Source: Streptomyces europaeiscabiei (GTDB taxonomy: Bacteria > Actinomycetota > Actinomycetes > Streptomycetales > Streptomycetaceae). From it: 64,000 nt of DNA. The translations under genes were made by a program, and so were the position numbers. Position 1 is the first letter of the stretch. Every line of letters starts with the position of its first letter. Of this stretch, positions 1 to 8,306 are shown one piece after another. The notes below the pieces were generated by a model, which did no database searches, was not told the DNA's origin, and saw only the letters and a program-made list of their open reading frames with translations. The stretch spans positions 2,046,001 to 2,110,000 of the forward strand of contig NZ_CP107841.1 in NCBI RefSeq assembly GCF_036346855.1. Direction: 5' to 3'.

Positions 1-459
1 GCCGACCTCGTACTCGGGCGGGAGCACGATGATGCCCTTGGTGCCGTCGTCTCCCATGCCCAGCTCGTCGCTGGAGCAGATCATGCCGTGCGAGTTGCGG
101 CCGTACGTCTTGCGCGCGCTGATCGCGAAGCCGCCGGGCAGTTCGGCGCCGGGGAGGACGACCACGACCTTGTCGCCGACCGCGAAGTTACGGGCGCCGC
201 AGACGATCTCCTGGGGCTCACCGGTGCCGTTGGCGGTGGAGACGTCGACGGTGCAGAAGCGGATCGGCTTCTTGAACTCCGTCAGCTCCTCGATGGTCAG
301 CACCCGGCCGACGACGAGGGGGCCCTTGAGGCCGTCGCCGAGCTGCTCGACGGTCTCGACCTCCAGACCGGCCGAAATGAGCTTGGCCTGGACGTCACGG
401 CCTGTCTCGGTGGCCGGCAGGTCGACGTACTCCCGCAGCCAGGAAAGCGGGACGCGCAT
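1..459 (-). CDS. pheT: Phenylalanyl-tRNA synthetase beta subunit (N-terminal part)
   Basis: This is the first 153 residues of PheT; the gene runs off the left edge. PheT is the large subunit of the cytoplasmic alpha2-beta2 enzyme that charges tRNA-Phe. The reading frame starts [16 protein letters not shown], the usual beginning of bacterial PheT, and continues into the tRNA-binding OB-fold region, where [18 protein letters not shown] and the motif [12 protein letters not shown] (about residues 130-142) are visible. The ATG at 459-457 overlaps the TGA of pheS by one base (TGATG), so the two are translationally coupled as expected for equimolar subunits. The identification is secure; editing and catalytic-like domains lie outside the window. 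Confidence 0.97.
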   Translation of the reverse strand, partial: MRVPLSWLREYVDLPATETGRDVQAKLISAGLEVETVEQLGDGLKGPLVVGRVLTIEELTEFKKPIRFCTVDVSTANGTGEPQEIVCGARNFAVGDKVVVVLPGAELPGGFAISARKTYGRNSHGMICSSDELGMGDDGTKGIIVLPPEYEVG

Positions 460-1589
460 CAGATCTCCATCCCGAACGGCCGGGTGAACCGGACGTCACC
501 CTCGACCATGTCTCGCATGTCTTCGACGTTGTGGCGGAACATCAGCATCCGCTCGATGCCGAACCCGAAGGCGAATCCGCTGTACTTCTCGGGGTCGACA
601 CCGCAGGCGGTGAGCACCCGCGGGTTGACCATGCCGCAGCCGCCCAGCTCGATCCAGCCCTCGGAGGAGCAGGTACGGCAGGGGCGGTCGGGGTTGCCGA
701 CGGAGGCGCCCTTGCAGACATAGCAGAGCATGTCCATCTCGGCGGACGGCTCGGTGAAGGGGAAGAAGTTCGGCCGCAGCCGGGTCTTCATGTCCTCACC
801 GAACAGCGACTGGACCATGTGGTCCATGGTGCCCTTGAGGTCGGCCATGGTCAGGCCCTCGTCCACCGCGATCAGCTCGATCTGGTGGAAGACCGGGGTG
901 TGGGTGGCGTCCAGCTCGTCGGTGCGGAAGACCCGGCCGGGGCAGACGACGTAGACGGGCAGCTCGCGGGAGAGCAGCGAGCGGGCCTGCACGGGCGAGG
1001 TGTGCGTACGTAGTACGACACCGGACCCGCCGTCGCCGTCCGAACCCTTGGGGCCCTCGACGAAGAAGGTGTCCTGCATCTGGCGGGCCGGGTGGTCCGG
1101 GCCGAAGTTCAGGGCGTCGAAGTTGAACCACTCGGCCTCGACCTCGGGGCCCTCGGCGATCTCGTAGCCCATGGAGACGAAGACGTCGGCGACGCGCTCC
1201 ATCATCGTGGTGAGCGGGTGGCGGGCGCCGGCCGGTACGCGGTCGTAGGGCAGCGTGACGTCCACCGCCTCCTCGACCAGCACCCGCGCGTCGCGCTCGG
1301 CCTCCAGCTCGACCTGACGGCCGGCGAGCGCTTTGTTCACCGCGCCCCGTGCCTGGCCGACCAGCTTTCCGGCCGAGGCCTTGGCCTGCGGCGGCAGCGC
1401 GCCGATCTCGCGGTTGGCGAGGGCGAGCGGGGAGGTGCCGCCGGTGTGGGCGACCTTGGCCTCCTGGAGTGCGTCGAGGGAGTCCGCGGCGGCGAAGGCG
1501 GCGAGCGCCTCGTCCCGCATGCGCTCGATCTCTTCCGGTTTCAAGGCCTCGACCTCTACCGGGTCGTACGACTTATTCGGTGCCGACAT
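459..1589 (-). CDS. pheS: Phenylalanyl-tRNA synthetase alpha subunit
   Basis: PheS is the catalytic subunit of phenylalanyl-tRNA synthetase. The 376-residue protein has an N-terminal coiled-coil arm (about 1-105) followed by the class II aminoacylation domain: [10 protein letters not shown] near 194-203, motif 2 [19 protein letters not shown] at 218-236, [12 protein letters not shown] at 275-286 and motif 3 [12 protein letters not shown] at 342-353. A four-cysteine insert (Cys289, Cys292, Cys304, Cys307; pattern CxxC-x11-CxxC) lies between the FPFTEPS segment and motif 3 and could bind zinc. The gene precedes pheT with a 1-base overlap. The 135-bp gap upstream separates it from the histidine kinase; no T-box was recognised there. 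Confidence 0.98.
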   Translation of the reverse strand: MSAPNKSYDPVEVEALKPEEIERMRDEALAAFAAADSLDALQEAKVAHTGGTSPLALANREIGALPPQAKASAGKLVGQARGAVNKALAGRQVELEAERDARVLVEEAVDVTLPYDRVPAGARHPLTTMMERVADVFVSMGYEIAEGPEVEAEWFNFDALNFGPDHPARQMQDTFFVEGPKGSDGDGGSGVVLRTHTSPVQARSLLSRELPVYVVCPGRVFRTDELDATHTPVFHQIELIAVDEGLTMADLKGTMDHMVQSLFGEDMKTRLRPNFFPFTEPSAEMDMLCYVCKGASVGNPDRPCRTCSSEGWIELGGCGMVNPRVLTACGVDPEKYSGFAFGFGIERMLMFRHNVEDMRDMVEGDVRFTRPFGMEI

Positions 1590-1724
1590 CTCTTCCCGTG
1601 CTTCCGATTGGCTGGCTGAAGGTCCCCGTACCGACTCGTGGACAGATCGTCACGGTTTTTGGGACACAAAGGTGCCAAAGGCCGAGTCTAACGGGGTGGA
1701 GGTGAACGAACGCGCCCGTGGTGC

Positions 1725-2861
1725 TCAGGCCAGGTAGGCCGGGGCCGCCACGGGCAACGTAAATCGGAACTCGGCGCCGCCGACAGGGGCGCGTCCGACC
1801 GTGATGGTGCCGCCGTGGGCCTCGACGATGCCCTTGACGATGTACAGCCCGAGGCCGGTGCCACCGCGCTTGCTGCCCCGCCAGAAGCGGGTGAAGACGC
1901 GGTTCATGGACTCCTCCGGGATGCCGCTGCCCTCGTCGCTCACCGTGACCGACGTACCGGTGTCCTCCCCCTCCCGGGGGGACGCCGTGGGCGTGACGTC
2001 AATCGTGACGGTTCCCTCGCCGTGCCGCACCGCATTTTCCAGCAGGTTGCTCAGCACCTGGTCGATCTTGTCCGGGTCGGCCCACAGATCGGGCAGCGGC
2101 TGCTCGATCCGCAGCAGGAACCGGTCGGCGGGCTGCCCCGCGGCGACGTACGCCTGGATGTGCCGTCCGACGGCCGCGCCTATGTCGACGGGCTGCCTGC
2201 GCAGTTCGAGCCGCCCGGAGTCGATCCGCGAGATGTCCAACAGCTCGGCGATGAGCCGCGTGACCCGGTTGGCGTCGGCGTCCACGGTCTCCAGCATCAG
2301 CTTCTTCTGGTCGTCCGTGAACCGCTCCCACTTGGCGAGCAGCGTCGCGGTGAACCCCTTGACCGACGTCAGCGGCGACCGCAGCTCGTGGGCCACGGTG
2401 GCGATCAGCTCGGAGTGGCTGCGCTCGGTGCGGCGCCTGGCCTCGGTGTCGCGCAGGGAGACGACGACCCGGCGGACGGGACCCTTCGGCTCCGTCCGGA
2501 TGTAGCGGGCCGACACGAGGATCTCGCGCGCCCCGGGCAGGAGCAGGTTCCGCTCGGGCTGTCCGACCCGGATGGCGAGCCCTCCGTACGGGTCGGTCAG
2601 CTGCCACCAGCGGCGGCCTTCGAGGTCTTCTAAGGGGAGGGCCCATTCGAGGGGGCGGCCGAGGGCGTCGGCGGCGGGGGTGGCGGTGATCCGGGCGGCG
2701 GCGGCGTTGAAGCAGATCACGCGGCCGTTCTCGTCGGCCACGACCAGTCCGTCGGGAAGGTCGTCGGGGGTGATGCCGAGCTCGGCGAGATCATCGTGCC
2801 GGGCCGCCGATGTGGCGAGCACGTCCAGTGCTCCCCGGGTGCTGCTCGTGCCGACCCTCAT
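1725..2861 (-). CDS. PAS-domain sensor histidine kinase with a TTA codon
   Basis: A soluble-looking 378-residue histidine kinase. An N-terminal PAS domain (about 28-145, with DGLVVADENGRVICFNAAAARI) precedes a HisKA domain whose H-box VAHELRSPLTSVKGF places the phospho-acceptor at His158, then N-box NLLENAVRHGEG and G-boxes DEGSGIPEE and GGTGLGLYIVKGI. No membrane segment was seen, so it probably senses an internal signal. No response regulator gene is adjacent. Leu77 is encoded by TTA (bases 2633-2631), a codon that in Streptomyces needs the developmentally controlled bldA tRNA, so production may be tied to differentiation. It lies downstream of the rRNA methyltransferase with 53 bp between them and upstream of pheS. 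The ligand and partner are unknown. Confidence 0.93.
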   Translation of the reverse strand: MRVGTSSTRGALDVLATSAARHDDLAELGITPDDLPDGLVVADENGRVICFNAAAARITATPAADALGRPLEWALPLEDLEGRRWWQLTDPYGGLAIRVGQPERNLLLPGAREILVSARYIRTEPKGPVRRVVVSLRDTEARRRTERSHSELIATVAHELRSPLTSVKGFTATLLAKWERFTDDQKKLMLETVDADANRVTRLIAELLDISRIDSGRLELRRQPVDIGAAVGRHIQAYVAAGQPADRFLLRIEQPLPDLWADPDKIDQVLSNLLENAVRHGEGTVTIDVTPTASPREGEDTGTSVTVSDEGSGIPEESMNRVFTRFWRGSKRGGTGLGLYIVKGIVEAHGGTITVGRAPVGGAEFRFTLPVAAPAYLA

Positions 2862-2914
2862 CCCCGTACCCCACCTCTCGCGTTGTGCAGTGGGCCCCCG
2901 AGCCCGTCACCCTA

Positions 2915-3757
2915 CTAGCTGGGCGTGACGGTCCGGCACCCTCCGAAGGCGCGCTGTGCACGTGCGGACGCGTAGAGACATACGGCGGCGGCGGTCGCCA
3001 GGTTCAGGCTTTCCGCCTTTCCGTGGATCGGCACGCGTACGACGGCGTCGGCCAGCTCTCGGGTCTCCTCGGGCAGCCCCCACGCCTCGTTCCCGAACAC
3101 CCATGCCGTGGGCCCGCCCATGGTCCCTTTGTCCAGCTCGTCGTCGAGGTCGTCCTGCCCCGCCCCGTCAGCGGCGAGAATCCGCACTCCGGCGTCCTTG
3201 AGCCCCGCCACGGCCTCCTCGACGGGCACGCCGACGGCGACGGGCAGGTGGAACAGCGACCCGACGGAGGCGCGCACGGCCTTGGGGTTGTAGAGGTCCA
3301 CGGACGCGTCGGTGAGCACGACCGCCTCCGCCCCGGCGGCGTCGGCGCAGCGCAGTACGGTGCCGGCGTTGCCGGGGTCGCGGACGTGGGCGAGCACGGC
3401 GACGAGCTTGGGGCGGCTCCTGAGGATCTCCTCGAAGGGGGTGTCGAGGAACCGGCAGATCCCGACGAGGCCCTGCGGCGTGACGGTGGTGGAGATGTCG
3501 GCGATGACCGCCTCGTCGGCGAGGTGGACGCGGGCGCCGGCCGCGCGGGCCTCTCCGACGATGTCGGCGTACCGCTCCGCGGCCTCGACCGTGGCGAACA
3601 GCTCGACCAGGGTGTCCGCGTGCCCGGCGGCCTCCCGCACGGCCTGCGGCCCCTCCGCCAAGAAGAGGCGGTCCTTCCCCCGGAAGTTCCGCTTCGCGAG
3701 CCGCCGCGCGGCGGACACGCGGGCGGAGCGGGGGGAGATCAACTCGGGGGCGGGCAT
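2915..3757 (-). CDS. TrmH/SpoU-family RNA 2'-O-methyltransferase
   Basis: Probable S-adenosylmethionine-dependent RNA ribose methyltransferase of the SPOUT superfamily, 280 residues. The N-terminal RNA-binding substrate domain (about 1-115) begins ARRLAKRNFRGKDRLFLAEG; the knotted SpoU domain follows with the three family motifs: VRDPGNAGTVLRCADAAGA (motif 1), GNEAWGLPEE (motif 2) and ESLNLATAAAVCLY (motif 3). These fit methylation of rRNA rather than a specific tRNA, but the target nucleotide cannot be told from sequence. The gene follows rplT on the same strand after a 289-bp gap holding a hairpin, which suggests a separate or attenuated transcript. Genes like this commonly sit between rplT and pheS in actinomycetes. 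Confidence 0.92.
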   Translation of the reverse strand: MPAPELISPRSARVSAARRLAKRNFRGKDRLFLAEGPQAVREAAGHADTLVELFATVEAAERYADIVGEARAAGARVHLADEAVIADISTTVTPQGLVGICRFLDTPFEEILRSRPKLVAVLAHVRDPGNAGTVLRCADAAGAEAVVLTDASVDLYNPKAVRASVGSLFHLPVAVGVPVEEAVAGLKDAGVRILAADGAGQDDLDDELDKGTMGGPTAWVFGNEAWGLPEETRELADAVVRVPIHGKAESLNLATAAAVCLYASARAQRAFGGCRTVTPS

Positions 3758-4046
3758 GGATCACCTTTGGATCGAAAGAGCTCGGGGGTTCGGTTCGTTG
3801 GCGGGTGCGGGTGCGGGTGCGGGTGCGTGGGACTTCTCGCGCAGTTCCCCGTGCCCCTGAGAAGCAGGGGCTGCACCCCGTGCTTTTCGGGGGCGCGGGG
3901 GCCTGGGTTTTCGGGGGCGCGGGGAACTGCGCGACCAGGCCCCACGCACCCGCAGCCGACAACGCACCCGAAACACCCGGACCCGCAGGCGGCAAGCACC
4001 TGCGGGTCCGGGTCACAACAACACGCGGCTCAGGCCAGCGCCAGCG
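3758..4046. repeat. Intergenic element with GGGGCGCGGGGAACTGCGCGA core and hairpin
   Basis: The 289 bp between rplT and the methyltransferase hold no gene. There is a GGGTGC microsatellite near 3801-3830, then a long inverted repeat: arm CGCGCAGTTCCCCGTGCCC at 3838-3856 pairs with GGGCGCGGGGAACTGCGCG at 3915-3933 with one mismatch. Within the loop a segment reading TTTTCGGGGGCGCGGGG is duplicated in tandem. The core and its tail (ACCAGGCCCC...CCCGCAGCCGAC) recur at 22031-22080, 47472-47740 and 49806-49850. The position 3' of rplT suits a transcription terminator, but the recurrence marks it as a mobile or amplified intergenic module. Confidence 0.8.
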
Positions 4047-4430
4047 TCACGCCGCCTTGGGCGCGTTCACGTCCGCCGGCAGCGCCTTCTGCGCGACCTC
4101 GACCAGCGCGGCGAAAGCCGTGGCGTCGTTGACGGCCAGCTCGGCGAGGATCTTGCGGTCCACCTCGATGTTGGCGGCCTTCAGACCCTGGATGAGGCGG
4201 TTGTACGTCATGCCGTTCTGGCGGGCCGCAGCGTTGATGCGCTGGATCCACAGCTGACGGAAGTCGCCCTTGCGCTTCTTGCGGTCGTTGTAGTTGTAGA
4301 CCAGCGAGTGGGTGACCTGCTCCTTGGCCTTGCGGTACAGGCGCGAACGCTGACCGCGGTAGCCGGAGGCGGCTTCGAGGATCGCCCGGCGCTTCTTGTG
4401 GGCGTTTACTGCCCGCTTGACGCGTGCCAC
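4047..4430 (-). CDS. rplT: 50S ribosomal protein L20
   Basis: L20 is an early-assembly protein that binds 23S rRNA in the large subunit. The 127-residue sequence begins [19 protein letters not shown] with a GTG start at 4430 and carries the family core [17 protein letters not shown] and [21 protein letters not shown]. Length and composition match bacterial L20. It is the last gene of infC-rpmI-rplT on the minus strand, 114 bp after rpmI. In other bacteria L20 represses this operon by binding its leader; whether that happens here is not shown, but an attenuator-like structure lies upstream of infC. Confidence 0.98.
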   Translation of the reverse strand: MARVKRAVNAHKKRRAILEAASGYRGQRSRLYRKAKEQVTHSLVYNYNDRKKRKGDFRQLWIQRINAAARQNGMTYNRLIQGLKAANIEVDRKILAELAVNDATAFAALVEVAQKALPADVNAPKAA

Positions 4431-4544
4431 TTTTTGACTCCTTGTAGCGGGGCCGTGGTTGTCCTCACACGACCCGAAATCGATTGGGTCCCGGTCCTGA
4501 CGTACGTACGGCGCGCTTCGATCGGTTGATCAGGCGCCGTCGCG

Positions 4545-4739
4545 TCACTTGCCGAGAAGCTTCTTGATCTTCGCGGCGTCGCCCGGGGCCATCTCGGCGT
4601 TGCCGGTGAGGCGACGCGTCACGCGGGACGACTTGTGCTCGAGCAGGTGGCGCTTGCCGGCGCGCTCACGGAGCACCTTGCCGGAGCCGGTGATCTTGAA
4701 GCGCTTGCTGGCACCGCTGTGCGACTTGTTCTTCGGCAT
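4545..4739 (-). CDS. rpmI: 50S ribosomal protein L35
   Basis: A 64-residue basic protein, [20 protein letters not shown], ending [10 protein letters not shown], matching bacterial L35 throughout, including [16 protein letters not shown]. It is a structural component of the large ribosomal subunit. The ATG at 4739 follows a purine-rich GAGGAGAG stretch (complement of about 4751-4758). It lies between infC and rplT in the conserved operon order, with a 131-bp gap to infC that contains a perfect 9-bp-arm hairpin. Confidence 0.98.
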   Translation of the reverse strand: MPKNKSHSGASKRFKITGSGKVLRERAGKRHLLEHKSSRVTRRLTGNAEMAPGDAAKIKKLLGK

Positions 4740-4822
4740 AGCGCCGTTCTCTCCTCGTCAGTGGCGTTCCGGTGCCCGGTCGTGAAACCGGGCACAACGG
4801 AACGTCATTTCTATCGGTTGAC

Positions 4823-4844
4823 ACCCTGGACCGGTGTCCAGGGT
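4823..4844 (-). terminator. Hairpin between infC and rpmI
   Basis: Arms ACCCTGGAC (4823-4831) and GTCCAGGGT (4836-4844) form a perfect 9-bp stem with a 4-base loop. On the minus strand it follows infC by about 30 bases. No U-run follows, so partial termination, RNA processing or mRNA stabilisation are all possible. A second weaker CCCCGG/CCGGGG pairing lies at about 4848-4868. Confidence 0.45.
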
Positions 4845-4870
4845 TTCCCCCGGACTCGCGTCCCGGGGAC

Positions 4871-5554
4871 TTACGCCTCGGCAGGCTCCTCGGCCGGCGC
4901 CTCGGCCTCGACGTGCTGCACGTCGGTGCCCTCGGCGTCGGCGTGCTCGGCCTCGGCGGCGTTCTGCGACTTGCCGGGGTTGGCCTTCGCTTCCGCCTTC
5001 CGGGCTTCCTGCGCCTGACGGGCCTCGGCCATCGCCTCGGTCTTCTTCTTGTGCGGACCGAGAACCATGATCATGTTTCGGCCGTCCTGCTTCGGGTTCG
5101 ACTCGACGAACCCGAGGTCCTCGACGTCCGAGGCGAGACGCTGCAGCAGTCGGTAGCCCAGCTCGGGCCGGGACTGCTCGCGACCACGGAACATGATCGT
5201 GATCTTGACCTTGTCGCCCTGCTTGAGGAACCGGACGACGTGACCCTTTTTGGTGTCGTAGTCGTGCGGGTCGATCTTCGGCCGGAGCTTCATTTCCTTG
5301 ATGACCGTGTGCGCCTGGTTCTTGCGCGCCTCACGGGCCTTCATGGCCGACTCGTACTTGAACTTCCCGTAGTCCATGAGCTTGCAGACCGGGGGACGCG
5401 CACTCGCCGCCACCTCGACCAGGTCGAGGTCGTACTCCTGCGCAAGCTCCAGGGCCTTGGCAAGCGGAACAATCCCGACCTGCTCGCCGCTGGGACCGAC
5501 AAGCCGCACTTCGGGAACGCGAATCCGGTCGTTGATGCGGGGCTCGGTGCTGAT
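4871..5554 (-). CDS. infC: Translation initiation factor IF-3 (probable AUC start)
   Basis: IF-3 keeps the 30S subunit free and checks start codon selection. The protein begins (I)[19 protein letters not shown] and carries the usual N-domain, linker ([12 protein letters not shown]) and C-domain ([35 protein letters not shown]), then an Ala/Glu-rich tail (about 180-227) typical of actinomycetes. No ATG or GTG stands at the conserved N-terminus; AGGAGG at 5564-5559 sits four bases before an ATC at 5554-5552, which I take as the start. IF-3 genes elsewhere use AUU or AUC so that IF-3 represses its own initiation. An in-frame GTG at 5578 is the alternative and gives eight extra residues. First gene of infC-rpmI-rplT. 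Confidence 0.95.
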   Translation of the reverse strand: MSTEPRINDRIRVPEVRLVGPSGEQVGIVPLAKALELAQEYDLDLVEVAASARPPVCKLMDYGKFKYESAMKAREARKNQAHTVIKEMKLRPKIDPHDYDTKKGHVVRFLKQGDKVKITIMFRGREQSRPELGYRLLQRLASDVEDLGFVESNPKQDGRNMIMVLGPHKKKTEAMAEARQAQEARKAEAKANPGKSQNAAEAEHADAEGTDVQHVEAEAPAEEPAEA

Positions 5555-5948
5555 GGATCCTCCTCGGTAGCACCACACGCCGGTCTGGCGGACCGCCGTG
5601 TTATGTCTGGTTGACATAGAGACCAACCATCAGGAGCCATGAAAAATGCCCCGGACGGGACACAGGCGGGGCTCCATGTACTGCCGGAGCACCGCCGCGG
5701 GTGTGCCGCGGGGCGCAAACTCGGACGACTCCACCGTCCGTACGGAACGGTGGGGGCCGTCTGACCGGGTGACCTGCCGTCCCGGAGGACAGTCAGGTGG
5801 GAGTTCGGAGCCTCCACTTGCGGGCCGGGCACACAGGTGTCCAGCCGGTCGTTGGGACCACCATACCGGGTTGAAACCTGGCGTGCCAATCGGGGGCGAC
5901 GGGCTCCCGCAGGTCGGGGCGTACGTGCCGGGGCCTATCGTGTGGGGC
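5555..5948. promoter_or_regulatory. infC leader and divergent promoter region
   Basis: This 394-bp gap separates infC (minus) from the DUF1844 gene (plus). On the infC side it holds a terminator-like hairpin at 5642-5672 and a competing pairing, described separately, followed by a small hairpin ATGTC/GACAT near 5602-5616. The rest, about 5680-5948, should contain promoters for both directions; no -10/-35 pair was convincing enough to place. Confidence 0.6.
5642..5672 (-). terminator. Attenuator-like terminator in the infC leader
   Basis: Read on the minus strand, GCCCCG (5672-5667) and CGGGGC (5653-5648) form a 6-bp GC stem with a 13-base loop, followed directly by A and TTTTT (5646-5642): the form of an intrinsic terminator. 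It lies about 90 bases before the infC start and no gene upstream reads toward it, so it can only act on the infC transcript. A competing stem, GGAGCC (5675-5670) with GGCTCC (5638-5633), shares bases 5670-5672 with the terminator and would exclude it. The arrangement suggests transcription attenuation. Confidence 0.6.
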
Positions 5949-6305
5949 ATGAGTGAGACCCCTCCTGAGAACCCCGACTTCGACTCGATGACCCGCGACA
6001 TCGCCGAGGTCCCCGCGGTCGAGGTGATCGTGACGGTCGCCGTCAACCTGATGAGCGCCGCCGCGGTGAAGCTCGGTCTGACGGAGGAGGGAGACAAGTA
6101 CAAGGACCTGGACGAGGCCCGCAAGCTGGTCACCGCCCTCGCCGGTCTGCTGGACGCGTCCGCCACCGAGATCAGCTCCTTCCACGCGGCCCCGCTGCGC
6201 GACGGTCTGAAGTCGCTGCAGCTGGCGTTCCGCGAGGCGTCGGTCGTGCCGGACGAGCCGGGTCAGGGTCCGGGCGAGAAGTACACGGGCCCGGTCTACG
6301 GCTAG
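5949..6305 (+). CDS. DUF1844 family protein
   Basis: A 118-residue acidic protein, MSETPPENPDFDSMTRDIAEVPAV. Residues 20-95 match the DUF1844 pattern: AVEVIVTVAVNLMSAAAVKLGL, then LDEARKLVTALAGLLDASATE, with no signal peptide or clear membrane segment. The family is widespread in actinobacteria and its role is not established. The gene diverges from infC and converges on the SseB gene 46 bp downstream. The ATG at 5949 was preferred because the upstream in-frame extension has no family similarity. Confidence 0.88.
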   Translation: MSETPPENPDFDSMTRDIAEVPAVEVIVTVAVNLMSAAAVKLGLTEEGDKYKDLDEARKLVTALAGLLDASATEISSFHAAPLRDGLKSLQLAFREASVVPDEPGQGPGEKYTGPVYG

Positions 6306-6351
6306 GACACCGGCCGGGCCGTGGGTCGCGCGTTCACCGATCCGCGCGCGC

Positions 6352-7083
6352 TCACCGGCGTACGTACAAGGGCTCGCCCGATGGCGTCGCCCCGGCCGGC
6401 AGCAGTGCCAGGTCGAGGCCACGCACCAGGCGGGCCCGCAGTGTCTCGTCGGCGGCGAGGCGGCCCGCCACGGACCGCGCGGCTTCGGCCGGGCCCGCGG
6501 ACGGGTCGAGGACGAGGGCGAGGGTGCCGTCGGCCTGTCCGGGGCCGAGGTGGGCGCGGAGCACGGCCGGTTCGGCGGCGACGGCGGAGCGTACAGCGTC
6601 GAGGACGGCGGGGTCGGCGAGCGGGTCGGTGGTGGTGCGTCCCTCGGCGAGCGCGCGCAGGGCGGGGCCGGTCAGCTCGTAGGGGACGGGGCCCGCGAGG
6701 TCGAGGACGATCGTGTCGGCCTTCTCGTGCGCGGCGGCCTGCAGGGCCTGGTGCAGGGGTACGGCGACGGGGCGGGCGGCGGGGTCCCAGCGGGCGAGGG
6801 AGTCGGTGGAGGTGAAGGCGGGCAGGGCGGTGCGGCCGCCGGCCTTCAGGGTGGGGACGGCCATGTCGCTGGTCTTCTCGCGGCGCAGCCCGTTCTCGTC
6901 GACCTCGACCTCACCGAGCACGGCCACGACGGGCACGAGGAGCCGGGCCCCCTTGAGGGCTTCGAGGACAGGGCTCACAGCGGTCCGGTCCTCGGCCCAG
7001 GCGGCGAGCGCGGCGCTCAGCCGGGGGTCGGCGGAGCCGTCGTCGTCGGAGAAGCCGGGGTCGGGAATGTTCTTGTTCGCCAC
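6352..7083 (-). CDS. SseB-domain protein
   Basis: A 243-residue protein with the SseB fold in its first half: PRLSAALAAWAEDRTAVSPVLEALKGARLLVPVV, then a central segment AFTSTDSLARWDPAARPVAVPLHQALQAA. The second half resembles the SseB C-terminal enhancer domain. No catalytic motif is evident; family members in enterobacteria are linked to serine sensitivity or type III secretion, but actinobacterial members are uncharacterised. The GTG at 7083 (VANKNIPDPGFSDDDG) was chosen over the ATG at 7179, whose extra 32 residues look like upstream noise. Diverges from the serine hydrolase gene. Confidence 0.82.
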   Translation of the reverse strand: MANKNIPDPGFSDDDGSADPRLSAALAAWAEDRTAVSPVLEALKGARLLVPVVAVLGEVEVDENGLRREKTSDMAVPTLKAGGRTALPAFTSTDSLARWDPAARPVAVPLHQALQAAAHEKADTIVLDLAGPVPYELTGPALRALAEGRTTTDPLADPAVLDAVRSAVAAEPAVLRAHLGPGQADGTLALVLDPSAGPAEAARSVAGRLAADETLRARLVRGLDLALLPAGATPSGEPLYVRR

Positions 7084-7232
7084 GGTCGTCGACCCTATCG
7101 GGGGAAGTCTCCCGGGCGTTCGGCAGGCCGGAAACGTGACGGTCACATCACTCACGGTTTTCTCAGCGATCCCTGACAAGGATCTAACAATCGCCTAACC
7201 AGGCGCACAGCGCGGCGCAGAACCATCACGGC

Positions 7233-8297
7233 ATGCCCTCATCAAGAGCCCGCCGCAGCGCCCGTCCGTCCGGGCGCCGTCCGCTCGTCCGCATCGCGCT
7301 CGCCACCCTCGTCCTCGTGGGCGGCACGGCCGCCGGGTCGGTGTACATGAGGGCCCAGGCGCAGGACGGCGGAAGCTCCGCCGTATCGTCGTCGGCGTCA
7401 TCGTCGGTATCGCCCTCGGCCTCCGCCTCCACGGCGCCGGGCGCGGACGTGGTCGCTGAGGAGGCTTCGGTGGAACCTGTGGCGGCGCCCGAGGTGGACC
7501 ACGACGCGCTGCTCGCGGCGGCCCTGGCGGACGTGGCCGTCGAGGACGGGGCGGAGGTGTCCGTGGCCGTGCTCGACGTGGCGTCCGGTGACTCGGCCGG
7601 GTACGGGAGCGCGCGGTTCGACACGGCCAGCATCGTGAAGCTGGACATCCTGGCGGCGCTGCTGCTGCAGGCGCAGGACGCGGACCGGCAGCTCACCGTG
7701 CAGGAGAGGACGTACGCCTCCGCGATGATCCGTGACAGCGACAACGTCTCCGCGACGGCCCTGTGGAAGGCCATCGGGCAGGCCGACGGTCTGGACGCCG
7801 CGAACGCGCGGTTCGGGCTGACGGGCACCGAGGGCGGCGACGGCCTGTACTGGGGACTCACGCAGACCACGGCGGCCGATCAACTCGCCCTGCTCCAGCA
7901 GGTGTTCGGGGACGACGACACGTCCGAACTGAACGAGGCGTCGCGGGGGTACGTCCAGGAGCTGATGGGCCGGATCGCGCAGGGTCAGGACTGGGGCGTC
8001 TCGGCGGCGGCGTCGGGCGGGGCCTCGGGGTCCGGATTCGCGCTGAAGAACGGGTGGTTGCCGCGTACCGCCACCGGGCTGTGGGACATCAACAGCGTCG
8101 GCCGGGTCGCGGTGGACGGGCGGGAGTACCTGGTCGCGGTGGTGTCGAACGGCAACACGACGAAGGCGAAGGGGATCTCGCTGGTCGAGGCGGCGGCGCG
8201 GGCGGCCGTCTCGGTGTTCGGGGACACGGCGGAAACGGCCGGCGACGTGGCTCCGGCGGACGCGACGGTCACGGCGGGCGTGGCCACCGGCTCGTAG
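7233..8297 (+). CDS. Secreted or anchored class A beta-lactamase-like serine hydrolase
   Basis: A 354-residue penicillin-recognising-type serine hydrolase. It has an N-terminal Arg-rich stretch and a membrane segment (about 18-36, ALATLVLVGGTAAGSV), a Ser/Ala-rich linker (about 46-85), then the catalytic domain: SIVK (Ser133-Lys136) as SxxK, SDN at 169-171, and KNG near residue 270 in place of KTG. These are the class A beta-lactamase motifs, but the E166 region is not conserved enough to claim antibiotic hydrolysis; a cell-wall or unknown esterase/peptidase role is equally likely. The 149-bp upstream gap is shared with the SseB gene and holds the inverted repeat GATCC-N7-GGATC at 7168-7184. 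Confidence 0.88.
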   Translation: MPSSRARRSARPSGRRPLVRIALATLVLVGGTAAGSVYMRAQAQDGGSSAVSSSASSSVSPSASASTAPGADVVAEEASVEPVAAPEVDHDALLAAALADVAVEDGAEVSVAVLDVASGDSAGYGSARFDTASIVKLDILAALLLQAQDADRQLTVQERTYASAMIRDSDNVSATALWKAIGQADGLDAANARFGLTGTEGGDGLYWGLTQTTAADQLALLQQVFGDDDTSELNEASRGYVQELMGRIAQGQDWGVSAAASGGASGSGFALKNGWLPRTATGLWDINSVGRVAVDGREYLVAVVSNGNTTKAKGISLVEAAARAAVSVFGDTAETAGDVAPADATVTAGVATGS

Positions 8298-8306
8298 ACG
8301 CCGGCT

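Noticed and set aside
2810..4132. 440-residue plus-strand frame across the methyltransferase and intergenic element
   Set aside because: It lies opposite a well-supported SpoU gene and continues through the GC-rich intergenic repeat; no family similarity.
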